Below, piece by piece: positions 60,899-64,000 of a DNA stretch of 64,000 nt; the stretch's first letter is position 1, and the number at the start of each line of letters is the position of its first letter. The position numbers and the translations under genes are program-made. Location of the stretch: the NCBI GenBank assembly GCA_964372465.1, contig CAYJRA010000001.1, forward strand, positions 92,950 to 156,949, in the 5' to 3' direction. The notes below the pieces were generated by a model. The model was not told the origin of the DNA, did no database searches, and saw only the letters and a list, made by a program, of their open reading frames with translations. This DNA is from JAGVVZ01 sp964372465. GTDB taxonomy: Archaea; Aenigmatarchaeota; Aenigmatarchaeia; CG10238-14.

Positions 60899-61480
60899 CT
60901 ATCCCAGAATTTGCTTCAGGACTTCATATGTTCTTAAAGAATCTTTTTTGTCTACAATAATTATTGTGTCTGTCCAAGAAGAGACGAATTCCAGAATATT
61001 TACGTTCTCTTCTGCTAAAATTGAAGTTATGTATGCTACCACGCCCGGTACATTTTCAATTTCCTTTTTTGATTTAATCATGACCAATGTACAATCCATG
61101 CTCTTTTTCATTATATTTTCTTTGACATAGAGTGCATCTTCCTTTTCAATTAAATAAACAAAATTATCAATAGAATTTATTTCTATTTTACCGGACTTGT
61201 TTAATGGCTTGTCTGTTATTATAACCGAATATCCATCATAAATTGTTATTTTGCTATCTTTCAAGATTTGAAGAACCATTTCTTCTCTCTTGTGTTTTTC
61301 TTTTTTAGCCTCTTCCGACAGTCTTCTTAATGCCGCTTTAATGGCTTCAAAATTTTTTATATTGAACTCTTTCTGTATTTGCCTTGTTAATGAAGAAAGA
61401 TTGACTATTCCCTTCTCTAAAGACTCTCTTATGTATGGCTTGTTTTTTATGTATATCCTAACTTCCTGAGCTACTGACAT
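60899..61480 (-). CDS. HTH and ACT-domain regulator
   Basis: A 193-residue protein. An N-terminal helical segment (SVAQEVRIYIKNKPYIRESL, then GIVNLSSLTRQIQKEF) resembles a winged helix. A central beta-rich part is followed by an ACT domain at about 115-190 (DCTLVMIKSKKEIENVPGVV, then EENVNILEFVSS). ACT domains bind amino acids, so a metabolic regulator is likely. It is convergent with the CruF-like gene and divergent from tRNA-Arg. Confidence 0.82.
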   Translation of the reverse strand: MSVAQEVRIYIKNKPYIRESLEKGIVNLSSLTRQIQKEFNIKNFEAIKAALRRLSEEAKKEKHKREEMVLQILKDSKITIYDGYSVIITDKPLNKSGKIEINSIDNFVYLIEKEDALYVKENIMKKSMDCTLVMIKSKKEIENVPGVVAYITSILAEENVNILEFVSSWTDTIIIVDKKDSLRTYEVLKQILG

Positions 61481-61685
61481 ATAACAAATGTACTATCTGG
61501 TATATTTAAGCCTTATTTTGTTATATTTATGTCATAAATTTTATATAGTATCTTATTCAATAATTTTCGTTTAGGCGAATAAAATGCGATCGAAAATAAA
61601 ATTAAATGAAAACATCTTCGTTAATGTGTTTAATCTGAATTTTATTCTATCTAGGTTTAGACAGTAGTTCGTTCATTGGTTTCTT

Positions 61686-61824
61686 GCCCCCGTGGTCTAA
61701 TGGACAGGGCACAAACTGGGTGTAAGCCTTCGGGTGTTAGCCTTCTACTGTGTAAGCTTCCTAAGTGTGAGCCTACGATACTGGAGACAGCTTGGTTGTA
61801 TGGGTTCAAATCCCATCGGGGGCA
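61686..61824 (+). tRNA. tRNA-Arg gene with four tandem anticodon cassettes
   Basis: The body is intact: acceptor gcccccg/cgggggc, D arm gtct/gggc, T arm atggg/cccat around ttcaaat, and discriminator A. A20 (61704), an Arg identity base, is present. The 3' anticodon stem half is gcttg (61790-61794) with A38 at 61789. Before it come four tandem units: taagc + CTTCGG (UCG at 61730-61732), ttagc + CTTCTA (UCU at 61744-61746), taagc + TTCCTA (CCU at 61760-61762) and tgagc + CTACGA (ACG at 61775-61777). Units 1 and 3 pair with gcttg with one G-U, unit 4 with two, and unit 2 with one mismatch. Eleven extra bases (61712-61722) separate the D arm from unit 1. argS lies downstream. Confidence 0.85.
61723..61779 (+). 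repeat. Tandem 14-16-base units inside tRNA-Arg
   Basis: Four units share gtgtNagcYtNc: gtgtaagccttc, gtgttagccttc, gtgtaagcttcc and gtgtgagcctac. Anticodon-to-anticodon spacing is 14, 16 and 15 bases. The stem and U33 positions are conserved while the triplet at 34-36 changes from one Arg anticodon to another. The flanks repeat actgg (61715-61719 and 61780-61784), with actg again between units 2 and 3. Confidence 0.85.
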
Positions 61825-61838
61825 TCAAAAAATTTAAG

Positions 61839-62122
61839 ATGATAACAATGAGATGTGGTGTATATAAAAGTGGCGAAATGCTAGATGGTAGGGGTGAAAG
61901 ATATTTGGAGTTCCTTATAGACGCAAAGAAAGATGCGGAGCGTTTCAATCCAATAAAAGAACTGAATGAACAGTGGGGAAAATATGCTAAAGCTATTATG
62001 TTGGGTCTGCGATCACATGTTGATGGTTTTAAATTATACAAAGAGATAGGAGGGCCGTTCATACTTACTCAGTTCGTAGATGTTGTGGAACAATATAGAT
62101 TCGAAATAGATACATGTGATCT
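61839..62122 (+). CDS. Unknown protein, 3' end lost in an assembly gap
   Basis: The first 94 residues of a protein that begins at the ATG of ITMRCGVYKSGEMLDGRGER. It is helical (EFLIDAKKDAERFNPIKELN) and polar, without signal or membrane segments, and is not recognised. It does not look like the N-terminus of arginyl-tRNA synthetase, so the continuous frame across the gap is probably accidental. It starts 15 bases after tRNA-Arg. The stop lies in or beyond the gap. Confidence 0.5.
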
Positions 62123-62222
62123 NNNNNNNNNNNNNNNNNNNNNNNNNNNNNNNNNNNNNNNNNNNNNNNNNNNNNNNNNNNNNNNNNNNNNNNNNNNNNN
62201 NNNNNNNNNNNNNNNNNNNNNN
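62123..62222. other. Assembly gap (100 N)
   Basis: Exactly 100 unknown bases, the standard length for a gap of unknown size. It hides the end of the preceding gene and the start of argS. Confidence 0.98.
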
Positions 62223-63866
62223 GAATTAAAGAAATCTCCTATGCAAATAGCTCAAGATATTGTTGGTAGAATATCGTTACCGAAAGATTCTGTGATCGAA
62301 AAGATAGATGCCAAAGGCGGATATGTAAACTTCTTTTTCAATTATGAGAGAATTTCCAAATTACTATTAAAGGGAATATTAGGTCAAGATAAGAAATATG
62401 GCTCTTCCGATTTAGGCAAAAAACAAAAAGTATTGATAGAATATTCTGCTCCCAATCCCAATAAACCGATGCACATAGGTCATGCAAGAAACAATTTCAT
62501 TGGAATGAGCATTCACAATATTTTATCATTTGCAAGTTTTGAGGCGCATCCCGTCAATTGGATCAATGACAGAGGTTCTCATATTTGTAAAAGCTTGTGG
62601 GGATACTTGCAATTCGGAAAAAGAGGATCGAAGGAGATTGAACACTGGAAAAAACTATTGGACGAATGGTATAACAACGAAAAAAAATGGTTGACTCCGA
62701 AAGATGTCAATAAGAAACCGGATTATTTTGTCATGGATTTCTATGTCAAAGCGAACAACATGATGGAAGAGAATGAAGAATATGATAAACAAAACAGGGA
62801 GATACTTCAAGAATGGGAGAATGAGAATCCAAAAGTGAGAAAGTTATGGAAAAAGATGAATGCATGGGCTTACGAAGGATGGAATAATACATACAAAAGG
62901 CAGGGATGCATATTTGAGAAATACTATTATGAGAGTGACATTTACAAGAGAGGCAAGGGCATTGTTTCTGAAAATATAGATAATAGAATTTTTGTTAAAA
63001 CCGAGAAAGACACAGTTATTGCAGATTTAGAGAAACACGGATTGCCGGGGCTCGTTTTCATTAGAAGCGATGGAACTAGCTTATATTCGACAGCCGACCT
63101 TGCACTAACTGAAAAGAAGGTGAAAGATTATCCAAAGGCAAAATACATTTGGGTAGTCGGCGTTGCTCAGAAACTTTATTTTGAACAGCTTTTTACCATT
63201 TTTGAACTTCTTGGTTATGCGAAAAAGGAGAGTTGCTATCACTTAGGTTATGGAATGGTTTCATTGCCTGAAGGAAAAATGTCATCAAGAAAAGGAACGG
63301 TCATTTTATCTGATGATTTAATGGACGAAGTTCATAATTTGATTGAAATAGAGGTTGAGAAGAGAAATCCCGAATTGGCTAAAAAGAAGAAGGATGAGAT
63401 CACAGAAAAGATTGCTTTGGGTGCAATAAAATATGACATGCTTAAAATAGATGCATTCAAAGACATGGTTTTCGATCCAAAGGAAGTCATAAAATTTGAA
63501 GGCAACACCGGCCCATACTTGCAGTACGCTTATGTTAGAGCAAATAATATTTTGAAGAAAGCAAAAAAATGGAAAGAGCAATATTCCTCCGAAAAAATCA
63601 GCGAAGAAGAGAAGAAATTGATAAACAAATTATTGGAATTCCCTTCAATTGTGGAGAAGACAGCTAAAGAGTTGAAACCACATTATTTATGCAACTATGG
63701 TCATGAGTTGTCAGACTTATTCAACACATTTTATCATTTCCATCCTGTTTTGCAGATCCAAGACAAGAATTTGAGAAATTTCAGATTGACTTTAGTCAAA
63801 GCATTCACAATTGCGTTGAAGAATTGCTTGACATTGTTGGGTATTGATACACCAGATGTGATGTAA
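62223..63866 (+). CDS. argS: Arginyl-tRNA synthetase, 5' end missing
   Basis: The last 547 residues of a class I synthetase. The sequence after the gap is the end of the N-terminal Add1-like domain (SPMQIAQDIVGRISLPKDSV, then GGYVNFFFNYERIS). The catalytic core starts IEYSAPNPNKPMHIGHARNN (HIGH), and the KMSKS loop equivalent is GKMSSRKGTVILSDDLMDE. Tyr/Asp anticodon-domain residues follow, ending in the DALR helical bundle (LRNFRLTLVKAFTIALKNCL). The gene lies beside tRNA-Arg. Only the first few dozen codons are lost. Confidence 0.95.
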   Translation, partial: ELKKSPMQIAQDIVGRISLPKDSVIEKIDAKGGYVNFFFNYERISKLLLKGILGQDKKYGSSDLGKKQKVLIEYSAPNPNKPMHIGHARNNFIGMSIHNILSFASFEAHPVNWINDRGSHICKSLWGYLQFGKRGSKEIEHWKKLLDEWYNNEKKWLTPKDVNKKPDYFVMDFYVKANNMMEENEEYDKQNREILQEWENENPKVRKLWKKMNAWAYEGWNNTYKRQGCIFEKYYYESDIYKRGKGIVSENIDNRIFVKTEKDTVIADLEKHGLPGLVFIRSDGTSLYSTADLALTEKKVKDYPKAKYIWVVGVAQKLYFEQLFTIFELLGYAKKESCYHLGYGMVSLPEGKMSSRKGTVILSDDLMDEVHNLIEIEVEKRNPELAKKKKDEITEKIALGAIKYDMLKIDAFKDMVFDPKEVIKFEGNTGPYLQYAYVRANNILKKAKKWKEQYSSEKISEEEKKLINKLLEFPSIVEKTAKELKPHYLCNYGHELSDLFNTFYHFHPVLQIQDKNLRNFRLTLVKAFTIALKNCLTLLGIDTPDVM

Positions 63867-63896
63867 AGCTGACTTTGATAAACGTTATATCGTTAA

Positions 63897-64000
63897 TTAT
63901 ACCGTACCAGTATTTGTGTTACCAAAGAAATTGTTGACAAATACACGTAAATTATTCCAAGCTGTTTGCGCTGTATCAGCAAATCTGGAGGCAAATGTTT
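63897..64000 (-). CDS. Possible C-terminal end of a protein running off the window
   Basis: An open frame enters from beyond 64000 and ends at the TAA at 63897-63899. It encodes TFASRFADTAQTAWNNLRVF followed by VNNFFGNTNTGTV. The composition (Asn, Thr, Gly rich) fits a secreted or pilin-like tail. Only 34 codons are visible, so this is weak. Confidence 0.3.
   Translation of the reverse strand, partial: TFASRFADTAQTAWNNLRVFVNNFFGNTNTGTV

Noticed and set aside
61566..61585. Similarity of ttcgtttaggcgaataaaat to sequence near 1159-1190
   Set aside because: The match is short, gapped and AT-rich, so it is not strong enough to call a dispersed repeat.
61723..61779. A CRISPR-like array
   Set aside because: The units are 14-16 bases without spacers and lie inside a tRNA gene. 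No CRISPR array or cas gene was seen anywhere in the window.
61734..61838. A reading frame that begins inside tRNA-Arg and runs on through the gap into argS
   Set aside because: Its first 35 codons are tRNA sequence, and the part before the gap does not resemble an ArgS N-terminus. The frame continuity across 100 N is arbitrary.

Overview
The window is AT-rich archaeal chromosome. Topoisomerase VI A and B, RIO1 kinase, aIF1A, aTrm56, Alba, Rpo11, diphthamide and hypusine genes, an archaeal SRP RNA and intron-bearing tRNA genes all point to Archaea. Short genes with overlapping ends, many secreted proteins with threonine-rich stalks, and an archaellum/pilus-like locus larger than usual suggest a DPANN-type lineage. 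The phylum assignment is inference. A 100-base N run (62123-62222) marks an assembly gap, and three small genes carry single-base or stop-codon lesions, so the sequence is probably a draft or metagenome assembly.

Layout. 1-1.1 kb: one gene between 16-bp inverted repeats. 1.2-5.4 kb: the conserved minus-strand cluster aIF1A - RIO1 - KH protein - Top6B - Top6A. 5.5-8.1 kb: aTrm56 and a surface-protein operon. 8.2-15.5 kb: tRNA-Thr, a PEP-utilising-enzyme relative with two ATP-grasp domains, a lipid cluster (nucleotidyltransferase, CDP-alcohol phosphatidyltransferase, geranylgeranyl reductase, polyprenyl synthase), tRNA-Trp and Alba. 15.6-39.6 kb: a large type IV pilus-like secretion/surface locus with one TadA/VirB11-type ATPase carrying an intein, two TadC/FlaJ-type membrane proteins, many small pilin-like proteins, Cys-rich secreted proteins, an M23-peptidase protein, an FlaC-like coiled coil and three paralogous membrane proteins. 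39.6-61.5 kb: mostly housekeeping (Dph5, Trm5-like, CysS, SRP RNA, aminotransferase, AcdA, Rpo11, Dph2, Nudix, deoxyhypusine synthase) mixed with membrane proteins. 61.7-63.9 kb: tRNA-Arg and argS, the latter cut by the gap.

The most striking signal is the tRNA-Arg gene at 61686-61824. Between its intact 5' and 3' halves lie four tandem 14-16-base units. Each reads as the 5' side of an anticodon stem followed by a loop with U33 and a purine at 37, and the four anticodons are UCG, UCU, CCU and ACG, all arginine. All four stem halves can pair, with differing quality, with the single 3' stem half. The Cys and Trp tRNA genes here, and this one, also carry 11-16 extra bases between the D arm and the anticodon stem, besides an intron at 37/38. 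The anticodon segment would therefore be a cassette exon between two introns. The hypothesis is one gene giving several arginine isoacceptors by alternative splicing. tRNA-Arg and tRNA-Cys each lie next to their cognate synthetase region.
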